The notes under the pieces are model-generated. The model worked only from the letters and a program-made list of their open reading frames with translations. It made no database searches and was not told where the DNA came from. 64,000 nt of DNA from Streptomyces sp. AC555_RSS877 (lineage in GTDB: Bacteria; Actinomycetota; Actinomycetes; Streptomycetales; Streptomycetaceae), in the NCBI RefSeq assembly GCF_019049245.1, contig NZ_JAGMUK010000221.1, positions 1 to 64,000 on the forward strand, given 5' to 3'. The translations under genes and the position numbers were made by a program. Each line of letters starts with the position of its first letter. Within the stretch, counting starts at the first letter, position 1. Below are positions 16,539 to 25,989 of this stretch, in pieces.

Positions 16539-17872
16539 GCGTCGCCCTCGCTCACGACGGGCACCGGCAGGAACACCGTCACCTCGTACCCTCCCTCGTC
16601 CGTGGCGCCCGCCGTCATCTCACCGTTCAGCATGGAGACCCGCTCCCGCATGCCGGTGATGCCGTGCCCCGCGCCCGGTGAGGGCTTCACCAGGGACGGC
16701 TCGGGCGGCGGGCCGTTGACTATGCGCAGGCCCAGGCCGCCGAGGACGTACCCGATCTCCACGCGGGCGCCCGCGCCGGGCGCGTGCCGCAGGGTGTTGC
16801 TCAGCGCCTCCTGCACGATGCGGTACGCCGACAGCTCGACGCCCTGCGGCAGTTCGCGCACCGCTCCGGTCACCGTCTTGTCCACGTTCAGCCCCGCGTC
16901 CCGCACATTGGCGAGCAGGACTTCCAGGTCGGCGAGGGTCGGCTGCGGGGCGTCCGGGGCCTCGTAGTCCTCGGCGCGGACCACGCCCAGGACCCGGCGC
17001 AGTTCGGTGAGGGCCGCCACCGCGTTCTCCCTGATCGTGACGAAGGCGCGCTCCAGCTCCGGCGGCGGGTTCTCCACCCGGTAGGGGGCGGCCTCCGCCT
17101 GGATGGCGACGACCGACATGTGGTGGGCGACCACGTCGTGCAGCTCGCGGGCGATCGTCGTGCGCTCCTCCAGGAGCGTGCGCCGGGAACGCTCGTGCGC
17201 GGTCACCGTCTGCTGGGCGGTCACCTCCTGCTTGGCCTCGCGGCGTATGTGCCAGACGGAGACGCAGAGCAGGACGAGTGCGGAGAAGACCAGCATGGGC
17301 GCGGTGTTGGTGCCGTAGTAGCGGCCCGAGCCGAAAAGGGTCTCCGCCACGATGCCGTAGGCCGCGGTCAGCGCCCACATCCAGCCGGCCGTGCGCGGCC
17401 GGGTGCGCAGCGCCACGATCGTCAGCACCGTCAGGTGGCAGGCGAAGCTGCCGGGCAGCCACGGCCAGTCGCCCCACTGGTCGCCGAACGGGAGGGCGAA
17501 CGGGGTGGCCGCCATGGACAGCCAGAACGCTCCTATCGGCCGGACCATGGTCAGCAGGATCGGGATCACGGCGAGCAGGCCGAGCAGCAGGGCCAGGCCC
17601 GCGTCGATGGTCGCGATGGCCAGCGCCGTCAGCGCGGCCGCGCCGATCAGCGCGTGCGGGGTCCAGCCCGCGTACTCCCGCAGCCGGCCGGACAGCCGCC
17701 GGGTGAGCGGGCCGTCCGCGCGCATGCGCGGGAGTGGGCGGTAGGCGAAGGCGTCGTGGAACAGGTCCTGCCGCAGCCCGCGCAGGGCGTCCGCGGCCAG
17801 CCGGAACTCCGGGCTGCGCGACTTGGCCCCGTCGCCCGGCGGCGTGGTGTGGATCTGGGTCGTCTCGGTCAC
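16535..17872 (-). CDS. Sensor histidine kinase (HisKA_3/DesK type)
   Basis: 445 residues. A cytoplasmic N-terminus is followed by about five membrane helices (73-205; e.g. LIGAAALTALAIATIDAGLA and PMLVFSALVLLCVSVW). The dimerisation helix contains ERTTIARELHDVVAHHMSVV with phospho-His245, and the ATPase domain ends with GHGITGMRERVSMLNGEM. There is no large extracellular sensor, so it probably reads the membrane or a small ligand. It precedes and is coupled to its response regulator. A palindrome at 17916-17943 lies in its upstream region. Confidence 0.94.
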   Translation of the reverse strand: MTETTQIHTTPPGDGAKSRSPEFRLAADALRGLRQDLFHDAFAYRPLPRMRADGPLTRRLSGRLREYAGWTPHALIGAAALTALAIATIDAGLALLLGLLAVIPILLTMVRPIGAFWLSMAATPFALPFGDQWGDWPWLPGSFACHLTVLTIVALRTRPRTAGWMWALTAAYGIVAETLFGSGRYYGTNTAPMLVFSALVLLCVSVWHIRREAKQEVTAQQTVTAHERSRRTLLEERTTIARELHDVVAHHMSVVAIQAEAAPYRVENPPPELERAFVTIRENAVAALTELRRVLGVVRAEDYEAPDAPQPTLADLEVLLANVRDAGLNVDKTVTGAVRELPQGVELSAYRIVQEALSNTLRHAPGAGARVEIGYVLGGLGLRIVNGPPPEPSLVKPSPGAGHGITGMRERVSMLNGEMTAGATDEGGYEVTVFLPVPVVSEGDA

Positions 17873-17915
17873 GTACAGAACGGTAGGCGGAGGCGGGGGT
17901 CTCGGTCGTCACCAG

Positions 17916-17943
17916 TGAGAGGGGTCCTTCGCGGTCCCTCTCA
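17916..17943. promoter_or_regulatory. Inverted repeat upstream of the two-component operon
   Basis: TGAGAGGG and CCCTCTCA form perfect 8-bp arms with a 12-bp spacer, 44-71 bp upstream of the kinase start. This is a plausible autoregulatory operator for the NarL-type regulator. The remaining ~140 bases up to the hydrolase stop at 18083 are GC-rich and show nothing else clear. Confidence 0.45.
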
Positions 17944-18082
17944 GGTACTACGGGTCTGCCGGCCGGTGGCGCCGAGGCCGACGGAACGCGTTCGGCGCGC
18001 TCAGCACGGCGCCGCCTGCCGGTTGCCTCGACGGCCGCAGCCGACTCGGCCTCGACCAGGACGGGTCACCACGCCGGGCGGC

Positions 18083-19045
18083 TCACCACGCCAACTGCGC
18101 GATCTCCTCCGCCACCACCGCACACGCGTCCGCCGCCGGGTCGATCAGCGGGAAGTGGCCGACGTCCTCCAGGAGGGTCAGGCCCACCACTTCCCCCGCC
18201 TTCGCCGCCGCGTCCGCGTAGGACTCGGCGACCGCCTGCGGTACGACCACGTCGCTACGGCCCTGGACGAGCGTCGTCGCGATACCCGTGGGAAGCAGCA
18301 GGGCGGGGTCGGTATAGGGCTGTCGCTCGGCGAACACGGCCTGTCCACCGAGGAGTTGGAGTACCGCCCCACCGCACACGTCCAGCTTCTCCGCCACCGC
18401 GAAGTCCGCGATCGGAGCGAGGGCGACGACCCCCCGCAGCGGCACCGGGCGGTCGGTGCGCCAGGGGGCGTCGGCCGGCAGCAGATGGCGGGCCGCGGCC
18501 CACAGGGCGAGGTGGCCGCCCGCCGAGTGACCGGCGACCAGCATGCGGCGCGGGTCGGCCTGCGGAAGGATCTCGCGGACCAGCGCGGGCAGCGCGTCCA
18601 GCGCTGCGGCGACGTCGTCGAAGGTGTCCGGCCAACGCCCCGCGACCGGCGTGAACTCCCCGGCCCCGACCTCGGCCCCAGCCCCAGCCCCAGCCCCAGC
18701 CCCAGCCTTAGCCCAGTCTTCCGCCCCGGCGCCGCCCTCACTCCCCCGCCGATACTCCACGCTCGCCACCGCGAACCCCCGGCGTGCCAGGAAGTCCGCG
18801 AACGGTGAGATGTGACGGCGGTCGTACGGAGCACGCCACGCGCCCCCGTGCAGCACGACGACCAGCGGGGCCGGAACACCGGGCACGACCTCGTAGTGCG
18901 GGGCATAGAAGTCGATCACCTGGTCGGGATGATCGCCGTACGCCGCGGTGGCATCGGGGTCGACCGCCTGGTGCGAGAAGACCGACTCCTCTTCGGCGGC
19001 GGCACGGGCAGCTGCGGCATCGCGCGCTGCGGCGTCGTCCGGCAT
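18083..19045 (-). CDS. Alpha/beta hydrolase, possible kynurenine formamidase
   Basis: 320 residues from ATG at 19045 behind GAGAGG. VVVLHGGAWR is the oxyanion HGGAW motif of the BD-FAE/KynB-like/esterase group; the nucleophile elbow is VAGHSAGGHLALW, with Asp in VQGRSDVVVP and His near LLEDVGHFPLID completing a triad. It is divergent from a TetR regulator and kynAU are 0.9 kb away, so hydrolysis of N-formylkynurenine is a reasonable idea, but unproven: esterases share every motif. A simple-sequence tract (KAGAGAGAGAGAEVGAG) expands a loop before the elbow. Confidence 0.75.
   Translation of the reverse strand: MPDDAAARDAAAARAAAEEESVFSHQAVDPDATAAYGDHPDQVIDFYAPHYEVVPGVPAPLVVVLHGGAWRAPYDRRHISPFADFLARRGFAVASVEYRRGSEGGAGAEDWAKAGAGAGAGAGAEVGAGEFTPVAGRWPDTFDDVAAALDALPALVREILPQADPRRMLVAGHSAGGHLALWAAARHLLPADAPWRTDRPVPLRGVVALAPIADFAVAEKLDVCGGAVLQLLGGQAVFAERQPYTDPALLLPTGIATTLVQGRSDVVVPQAVAESYADAAAKAGEVVGLTLLEDVGHFPLIDPAADACAVVAEEIAQLAW
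18675..18704. repeat. Hexanucleotide repeat inside the hydrolase gene
   Basis: Five perfect GCCCCA units, followed by a decayed GCCTTA unit, encode an alternating Ala-Gly run. Six-base units keep the reading frame whatever the copy number, so length variation between strains is likely. Confidence 0.9.
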
Positions 19046-19067
19046 GCTCCAACCTCTCAACGACGAT

Positions 19068-19107
19068 GGGGGTACCTCCCAGGCTTTCGGCACTGGGGGA
19101 GGATTTG
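19068..19107. repeat. GGGGGTACCTCCC palindromic repeat, intergenic copy
   Basis: GATGGGGGTACCTCCC, a short loop, then CACTGGGGGAGGA. The same framework occurs at 20124-20168 inside kynU. It lies 23 bp upstream of the hydrolase start codon, within its 5' leader or promoter. Confidence 0.7.
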
Positions 19108-19295
19108 ACGGACCGGGAGGCAATCCCGTTGGGAGATTCGGCTGTTGGCGGGGACGCTATCAGGCCCATGACGTGCGCGGACACGGGGATGTCACGCTCG
19201 GTGAGGGTTAAACGGTTCTGCTGTTTCGTTACGCTGACGCCGGGGGACCGTGCATCCATCACCCTGGCCCCCACACATGGATCAAGGAGGCCGAT

Positions 19296-19904
19296 ATGTC
19301 CGCCGAGCCCGGCACCGTGCGCCCCGGCGGGCGTACCGCGCGAGTTCGTACGGCCGTACTGCGGGCGGCGGGGGACGTGCTGGCCGAGCAGGGCTTCGAC
19401 CGGCTCGACCTCGCGGACGTGGCCCGGCGCGCGGAGGTCGGCAAGACGACCGTGTACCGGCGGTGGGGCTCGGTGACCGGTCTGGTGGCCGACCTGCTCG
19501 CCGACATGGCCGAGCAGTCGCTGCCGCGTACTCGCACGGGTTCCGTGCGGGGAGACCTGCGCGCGAACGCCTCGCTGGTCCAGCGGACCCTGGCCGACCC
19601 CCGGCAGGGCGCGCTGTTCCGCGCGGTCATCGCCGCGGCGGCGTGCGACGACCGTACGGCCCAGGCGCTGCGGCGCTTCTACGAGGTACGGGTGGCGGAG
19701 TGGGCGCCGTGCGTGGCGGCGGGCGTCACCCGGGGCGAGCTGCCGGCAGGCACGGACGCGGGGACCGTCGTGCGGGCGGTCTCGGCGCCCCTCTACTACG
19801 GCTTCCTCACCACCGGTACCGCCCCGGACCCCGCCGACGCCGAACGCGCGGCGGACGCGGCGGTCGCGGCGGCGGAAGCGGGGGTGTACGCCCCCTCGGC
19901 GTGA
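19296..19904 (+). CDS. TetR-family transcriptional regulator
   Basis: 202 residues behind a strong CAAGGAGG. The N-terminal HTH is AVLRAAGDVLAEQGFDRLDL with VARRAEVGKTTVYRRWGS; the C-terminal ligand domain (about 80-195) is helical, of the TetR_C_11-like type. It sits between the divergent hydrolase and the convergent kynU, so it may regulate the kynurenine genes or only the hydrolase. Confidence 0.9.
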   Translation: MSAEPGTVRPGGRTARVRTAVLRAAGDVLAEQGFDRLDLADVARRAEVGKTTVYRRWGSVTGLVADLLADMAEQSLPRTRTGSVRGDLRANASLVQRTLADPRQGALFRAVIAAAACDDRTAQALRRFYEVRVAEWAPCVAAGVTRGELPAGTDAGTVVRAVSAPLYYGFLTTGTAPDPADAERAADAAVAAAEAGVYAPSA

Positions 19905-19955
19905 CCGCCTCCGCCCACCCGACTCGTCCAGTTCCAGCCGGCCAGTTCCAGCCTG

Positions 19956-21212
19956 TCAGTAGCCTGCGAGATCACCCCGCAACGTCTCCCCCAACACCCC
20001 CGCCGCCCGCTCCACGTCCGCGAACCCGACGTACAACGGCGTGAATCCGAACCGAAGCACGTCCGGCCGCCGGAAGTCCCCGACGACCCCTCGCTCGATC
20101 AGCCGCTTCATGACCTCCCCGGCGATGGGGGTACCTCCCGCTCGAGCGGAGCCGAGAGTGGGGGAGCACCGCAACGCGACCTGACTGCCGCGTTCCTCGT
20201 GGGCCACCGGTGTCAGCGTCTCCACGCGGCCCGGCGGGACGTACTCGGCGACGCACTCCAGGAAGAAGTCCGTCAGCGCGAGGGACTTGACCCGGACGGC
20301 GTCGATCGAGACGCCGTCCCAGACCTCGAGGGCCGCCTCCAGGGCGAGCATGGAGAGGATGTCGGGCGTGCCGACGCGGCCGCGCAGGGCGCCGGAGGCC
20401 GGTTCGTAGTCGGGGCGCATGCCGAAGGGTTCGGCGTGGGAGTTCCAGCCGGGCAGCGGGGAGTCGAAGCGGTGCTGTATCTCGCGGCGTACGTAGAGGT
20501 ACGCCGGTGAACCGGGGCCGCCGTTGAGGTACTTGTAGGTGCAGCCGACGGCCAGGTCGACCCCGTGCTCGTCGAGGCCGACCGGCAGGGCGCCCGCGCT
20601 GTGGCACAGGTCCCAGACCGCGATCGCGCCCGCCGCGTGCACGGCGGCCGTCAGACCGGGCAGGTCGTGCAGCCGTCCGGTGCGGTAGTCGACGTGATTG
20701 AGCAGGACGGCGGCGGTACGGTCGCCCAGCACGCCCGGCACCTGGGCCGGCGTCACCGGGCGCAGGGTGCACCCGGTCATCCGGGCCGCCGACTCCGCCA
20801 TGTACCCGTCCGTCGGGAAGGTCGTCGCGTCGACGACGATCTCGTCTCGCACGGAGCCGCCGAGCCGAGCCAGCCGTACCGCTCCCACGAGTGCCTTGAA
20901 GACGTTCACGCTCGTCGAGTCGCCGGCCACGATCTGCCCGGCCGCCGCCCCCACCAGCGGGGCGATCCGGTCGCCGATCCGCTCGGGCGCCGTCCACCAG
21001 CCGCTCTCGTCCCAGGACCGGATGCGCAGCTCGCCCCACTGCCGCCGTACGACGTCGTCGACGCGCCCGGGGACGGCCGCCGGCAGCGCGCCGAGCGAGT
21101 TCCCGTCGAGGTAGACGACGTCGTCGAGCACGAACCGTGAGCGAACCCCCGCCAGCTCGTCACCGGCGTCCAACTCCTGTGCCTTGAAGGCCAGTTCGGT
21201 GGTCTCAGACAT
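19956..21212 (-). CDS. kynU: Kynureninase
   Basis: 418 residues, PLP fold type I. It cleaves L-kynurenine to anthranilate and alanine. Seen: YLDGNSLG at the N-terminus, DSTSVNVFK (PLP phosphate site), LLNHVDYRTG, WDLCHSAGALP and the Schiff-base Lys227 in GCTYKYLNGGPG. Residues 350-364 (SPTLGSARAGGTPIA) are an in-frame translation of a dispersed palindromic repeat, placed between the conserved QVALR strand and GEVMKRLIERGVVGDFR. The start overlaps the kynA stop by eight bases, giving a kynA-kynU operon. Confidence 0.96.
   Translation of the reverse strand: MSETTELAFKAQELDAGDELAGVRSRFVLDDVVYLDGNSLGALPAAVPGRVDDVVRRQWGELRIRSWDESGWWTAPERIGDRIAPLVGAAAGQIVAGDSTSVNVFKALVGAVRLARLGGSVRDEIVVDATTFPTDGYMAESAARMTGCTLRPVTPAQVPGVLGDRTAAVLLNHVDYRTGRLHDLPGLTAAVHAAGAIAVWDLCHSAGALPVGLDEHGVDLAVGCTYKYLNGGPGSPAYLYVRREIQHRFDSPLPGWNSHAEPFGMRPDYEPASGALRGRVGTPDILSMLALEAALEVWDGVSIDAVRVKSLALTDFFLECVAEYVPPGRVETLTPVAHEERGSQVALRCSPTLGSARAGGTPIAGEVMKRLIERGVVGDFRRPDVLRFGFTPLYVGFADVERAAGVLGETLRGDLAGY
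20124..20168. repeat. GGGGGTACCTCCC palindromic repeat inserted in kynU
   Basis: GATGGGGGTACCTCCC, a GC-rich inverted loop (CTCGAGCGGAGCCGAG) and AGTGGGGGAGCA. It shares its ends with 19068-19107. The 45-bp length is a multiple of three and translates without stop as 15 residues. Confidence 0.8.
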
Positions 21213-22044
21213 GGGATCGCGCCGTCCACAGCTCGGGGAAGACGTTCTTCTGCGCGCGCTTCTCCAGCCAGGCGACTCCGGCGGAGCCGCCGGTGCCGGT
21301 CTTGGAACCCATGGCGCGCCGGGTGGCGACCAGGTGGTCGTTGCGCCAGCGCCAGACCAGTTCGGCCACGTCGGTCAGGGCCTCGCCGAGACGGGCGAGG
21401 TCGTCGCTCTCGTCGCCCGAGTACAGGGCGGTCCACACCGCCTCCACATCCGGCGACGGCTCGTAGCGGCGCGACACGTCACGGTCCAGGACAGCGGCCG
21501 GGATCGCGTGCCCGCGCCGCGCCAGCAGCCGCAGCACCTCGTCGTACAGGCTCGGCTCGTGCAGCGCCTTCTCCAGCTCCCCGTGGACGCGGGGCGCGCC
21601 CCGGTGCGGGACCAGCATGGACGCGGACTTGTCGCCGAGCAGGAACTCCATGCGGCGGTACATCGCCGACTGGAAGCCGGAGCCCTCGCCGAGGGCACTG
21701 CGGTACGCGTTGAACTGCGCGGGCGTGAGCTGGCCGAGCGGCTTCCAGGAGGCGTTCAGCGCCTCCAGTTCCCGTACGGAACGCTTCAGCGCGGCGACGG
21801 CCGTGGGCACGTCGTCGGAGCGCAGGGCGTGTGCCGCGGTCTCCCACTCGTGGACGATGACGGTGAACCACAGCTCCATCACCTGGGTCGTGACCAGGAA
21901 GACCATCTCTCCGGGATCGTCGGAGAGGGTGTGCTGGAGGTGGGTGAGCACGTCCGCCTTGACGTAGTCCTCGTACGGCGTCGTGCCTGCGAAGTCGAGA
22001 TGCGGAGTCTCGGGCTCCTGGGATTCGTGAGCCTCGTGGGACAT
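21205..22044 (-). CDS. kynA: Tryptophan 2,3-dioxygenase
   Basis: 279 residues from ATG at 22044, preceded by AGGAGACAGCG. A heme enzyme that opens the indole ring of tryptophan to N-formylkynurenine. Family features: HLDFAGTTPYEDYVKADVL, MVFLVTTQVMELWF, the block EALNASWKPLGQLTPAQFNAY, SGFQSAMYRRMEFLLGDK and the heme-side VWRWRNDHLVATRRAMGSKTGTGGS. First gene of the kynA-kynU operon. It feeds anthranilate, which may serve catabolism or antibiotic precursors. Confidence 0.97.
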   Translation of the reverse strand: MSHEAHESQEPETPHLDFAGTTPYEDYVKADVLTHLQHTLSDDPGEMVFLVTTQVMELWFTVIVHEWETAAHALRSDDVPTAVAALKRSVRELEALNASWKPLGQLTPAQFNAYRSALGEGSGFQSAMYRRMEFLLGDKSASMLVPHRGAPRVHGELEKALHEPSLYDEVLRLLARRGHAIPAAVLDRDVSRRYEPSPDVEAVWTALYSGDESDDLARLGEALTDVAELVWRWRNDHLVATRRAMGSKTGTGGSAGVAWLEKRAQKNVFPELWTARSHV

Positions 22045-22151
22045 CGCTGTCTCCTGTTTGTACTCCGGGTAGCGGTCCGCCCCTGCCGTTACCGACACGG
22101 GGGCCCCGGTCCCCGCCGGGCATCTTCTTCGATGGTCCGCCGAAATGGCAA

Positions 22152-22177
22152 GGCCCGCCTGATCGCGCAGGCGGGCC
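22152..22177 (-). terminator. Intrinsic terminator between DUF3151 gene and kynA
   Basis: GGCCCGCCTG pairs with CAGGCGGGCC around a six-base loop, 17 nt past the DUF3151 stop on the minus strand. Confidence 0.75.
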
Positions 22178-22193
22178 GTACCGGAAGAACGTC

Positions 22194-22607
22194 CTAGCCC
22201 AGGGTCTGGGCCGCCGTCGGCGAGGAGTCCTTCAGGAACTGCGAGCAGCGCTCGTACTCCTCCTGCTCGCCGATGGCCTGCGCGGCGCGGGCGAGGCCGT
22301 GCAGGGCGCGCAGAAAGCCGCGGTTCGGCTCGTGCTCCCACGGGACCGGGCCGTGGCCCTTCCAGCCGTTGCGGCGCAGCGAGTCCAGGCCGCGGTGGTA
22401 GCCCGTGCGGGCATAGGCGTACGACTCCACGACGCTGCCCCGCTCGAAGGCCTCGTCGGCCAGCTGGGCCCAGGCCAGGGAGGAGGTCGGGTACTTCCCG
22501 GCGACGTCCGCCGGCGCGGTGCCGTTCGCAAGCAGCTCCCGCGGCTCCGGGTCGTCGGGGAGGTGGGTCGGGGGCGGTCCCCCGAGAAGGTTTTCGTGAA
22601 TGGACAT
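22194..22607 (-). CDS. DUF3151 family protein
   Basis: 137 residues starting MSIHENLLGGPPPTHLP. The all-helical, TPR-like sequence (SLAWAQLADEAFERGSVVESYAYARTGYHRGLDSLRRNGWKG) is the actinobacterial DUF3151 family. Function is unknown; it is conserved in actinobacteria next to fba, as here with fba 1.6 kb away. The final sequence is QFLKDSSPTAAQTLG. Cytosolic; no catalytic motif is seen. Confidence 0.85.
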   Translation of the reverse strand: MSIHENLLGGPPPTHLPDDPEPRELLANGTAPADVAGKYPTSSLAWAQLADEAFERGSVVESYAYARTGYHRGLDSLRRNGWKGHGPVPWEHEPNRGFLRALHGLARAAQAIGEQEEYERCSQFLKDSSPTAAQTLG

Positions 22608-22684
22608 GGGCCAAGTCTCCTCCATCCGACGCGCGACGGAGCCACGTGGGACCGAGCGACGTGTGACAGCGCGCGGTCGTGCCG

Positions 22685-24151
22685 TCACGCCGGCTTCCGC
22701 CGCGCCCGCTCCCCCTCCAACGGCGGCGCCGTGACGAACCCGTGCGTCCGGCACTCGGGCCTGCGGCAGTCCGCCGCCGGCTTGCGCACCGTCGCGAAGG
22801 CGACCACCGCCCCCACCACCAGGACCCCCGCGCACACCGTCATGGCCCGCCCGAAAGCGTCGTCGAAGGCCCCCGGCGACCGGTACGCCTCCTCGCCCAT
22901 CCCGGCGATCAGCGGCAGCGCCGCCACCGCGATCAGGCCCGCCGCCCGGGCCGCCGCGTTGTTGATCCCACTGGCCAGCCCGGCCCGCGCGGTGTCCACC
23001 GACGCGAGGACGGTCGCCGTCAGCGGCGCGACCAGGGTCACCATCCCCAGCCCGAGGACGAGCAGCGCCGGCAGCACGTCCACGACGTACGAGGCCCCCG
23101 GCCCGACCCGCAGCATCAGCAGCATCCCGGCGGCACACAGCAGCGGCCCGACGGTGAGCGGGATGCGCGGCCCGATGCGGTCGGCCAGGGCGCCCGAGCG
23201 GGCGGAGAACAGCAGCATCAGGGCGGTCGTGGGCAGCAGTGCCGTCCCGGCGCCGAGGGCCGAGTAGCCGACGACCACCTGGAGCTGGAGCGCGGCGAGG
23301 AAGAAGAAGCCGCCGAAGGCCGCGTACACGCACAGGGTGACCAGGTTGACCGCGGTGAACTGGCGCGACGCGAAGATGTCCGTCGGCATCATCGGATCGG
23401 CCCTGCGCCGCTCGACGAGGACGAAGACCACCGCGGCGGCCACCCCGGCGAGGGCCGTGAGCACGACGACCACGGAGCCTTCCCGGGCCTCGATCAACGC
23501 GTACGTCACGAGAGCGAGCGCCAGCGCGCCGAGCACCGCCCCCAGCACGTCGAAGCGGGTGTGCGTACCTCCGTCCCCGGACTCGGGAACATGCCGTACG
23601 GCGATCGGCGCGCACAGCAGCGCCAGCGGCACGTTGATCAGGAACACCCACCGCCAGCCGGGCCCGTCCACCAGCCAGCCGCCCACGAACGGCCCGACCG
23701 CCGCCCCGACCCCGCCGAACCCGGACCACAGGCCGACGGCCCGGCTCCGGTCGTCGGGATGGAAGGACGCCTGGATGATGGCGAGCGAACCCGGCGTGAG
23801 CAGCGCGCCGCCGACCCCTTGCAGCGCCCTGGCGGCGATGAGGAACTCGGCGTTCGGGGCGATCCCGCAGAGCAGGGAGGCGGCGGCGAACCAGAGCACG
23901 CCGATCACGAAGACCTTCCGGCGCCCGAACCGGTCACCGAGCGCACCGCCCAGCAGGATCAGCCCGGCCAGCGTCAGCATGTACGCGTTGATCGTCCACT
24001 GGAGGGCCGCGAGGTCCGCGTCGAGATCGCGGCCGATGCGCGGCAGGGCGACGTTGACGACGGTCGAGTCCAGCAGCGCCATGCTGGAGCCGAGGACGGT
24101 GGTGAACAGGATCCATTTGCCTTGCGGCGAGGCCAGCCGGACGTCGGGCAT
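22685..24151 (-). CDS. MFS drug/proton antiporter, DHA2 (EmrB/QacA) type
   Basis: 488 residues with about 14 membrane helices. The N-terminus has WILFTTVLGSSMALLDSTVVNVALP, motif A is GDRFGRRKVF, and the exporter-specific motif C region is GVGAAVGPFVGGWLVDGPGWRWVF. These mark a proton-driven exporter of antibiotics or dyes. No regulator adjoins it, and it is inserted between DUF3151 and fba, genes that are otherwise usually close. Its start codon is 15 nt from the fba terminator. Confidence 0.92.
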   Translation of the reverse strand: MPDVRLASPQGKWILFTTVLGSSMALLDSTVVNVALPRIGRDLDADLAALQWTINAYMLTLAGLILLGGALGDRFGRRKVFVIGVLWFAAASLLCGIAPNAEFLIAARALQGVGGALLTPGSLAIIQASFHPDDRSRAVGLWSGFGGVGAAVGPFVGGWLVDGPGWRWVFLINVPLALLCAPIAVRHVPESGDGGTHTRFDVLGAVLGALALALVTYALIEAREGSVVVVLTALAGVAAAVVFVLVERRRADPMMPTDIFASRQFTAVNLVTLCVYAAFGGFFFLAALQLQVVVGYSALGAGTALLPTTALMLLFSARSGALADRIGPRIPLTVGPLLCAAGMLLMLRVGPGASYVVDVLPALLVLGLGMVTLVAPLTATVLASVDTARAGLASGINNAAARAAGLIAVAALPLIAGMGEEAYRSPGAFDDAFGRAMTVCAGVLVVGAVVAFATVRKPAADCRRPECRTHGFVTAPPLEGERARRKPA

Positions 24152-24165
24152 GCCCCAGGTATACA

Positions 24166-24195
24166 GCGAGCCCGGTGCTGTGGCACCGGGCTCGC
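24166..24195 (-). terminator. Intrinsic terminator after fba
   Basis: A perfect 13-bp stem, GCGAGCCCGGTGC / GCACCGGGCTCGC, with a TGTG loop, 23 nt past the fba stop. It isolates fba from the MFS gene. Confidence 0.85.
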
Positions 24196-24217
24196 CGCAA
24201 TCGCTCGTGCGCTGCGG

Positions 24218-25249
<1,032 letters not shown>

Positions 25250-25430
25250 CTGTCCGCTCCTTGGTATGTGCGGGTTGGCGTTCTGCGTACTACGGCCCTG
25301 ACCTAGACCTTGGGGGTGACGTCATCGTCGGCCCCATCTTTCCAGACTTGGCCGGATGGTCCCCCCTCCGTGTCCAGCCTGTGGATAACCGGCCGGACAT
25401 CGGCCGGACAACGACCGGACAACGGCCGGA

Positions 25431-25979
25431 TCAGTCCAGGCCCAGCTCGTCCTTCGAGTACGCGAAGCGGTACGGCACCCCCGCACCCTCCTCGATCTTC
25501 TCGGCCGCCCCGGTCGCCCGGTCGACGATCGTCGCGACGGCGACGACCTCCGCGCCGGCCTCGCGCACGGCCTCCACGGCGGCCAGCGGAGAGCCGCCGG
25601 TGGTGGAGGTGTCCTCGACGACCAGCACCCGGCGGCCCGCGATCTCCGGACCCTCCACGCGCCGCTGCAGCCCGTGCGCCTTCGCGGCCTTCCGGACGAC
25701 GAAGGCGTCCAGCTTCCTGCCGCGGGCGGCCGCCGCGTGCAGCATCGACGCGGCCACCGGGTCCGCGCCCATGGTCAGCCCGCCCACCGCGTCGAAGTCG
25801 AGGTCGGCGGTCAGGTCCAGCAGCACCTGACCCACCAGCGGGGCGGCCTCGCCGTCGAGGGTGATGCGCCGCAGGTCGACGTAGTAGTCGGCCTCCAGAC
25901 CCGACGACAGGGTCACCTTGCCGTGCACCACGGCCTTGTCCTTGATCTGCTGCAGCAGCACGCCTCGTACGTCAGTCAT
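25431..25979 (-). CDS. pyrE: Orotate phosphoribosyltransferase
   Basis: 182 residues. It converts orotate and PRPP to OMP in pyrimidine synthesis. The PRPP loop RRVLVVEDTSTTGGSPL is present, with GGLTMGADPVAA upstream and FVVRKAAKAHG supplying the catalytic lysine. It stands 10 nt from the aldose-epimerase stop on the same strand and is probably co-transcribed. The 181 bases down to fba contain short GGCCGGACAA-like repeats (25389-25431) and no gene. Confidence 0.97.
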   Translation of the reverse strand: MTDVRGVLLQQIKDKAVVHGKVTLSSGLEADYYVDLRRITLDGEAAPLVGQVLLDLTADLDFDAVGGLTMGADPVAASMLHAAAARGRKLDAFVVRKAAKAHGLQRRVEGPEIAGRRVLVVEDTSTTGGSPLAAVEAVREAGAEVVAVATIVDRATGAAEKIEEGAGVPYRFAYSKDELGLD

Positions 25980-25989
25980 GCCAGCCAGC

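Noticed and set aside
25389..25431. GGCCGGACAA-type short repeats after pyrE, considered as a CRISPR-like or origin-like iteron array
   Set aside because: Only a few irregular copies, 10-13 bp apart, with no spacers, AT-rich unit or associated gene.
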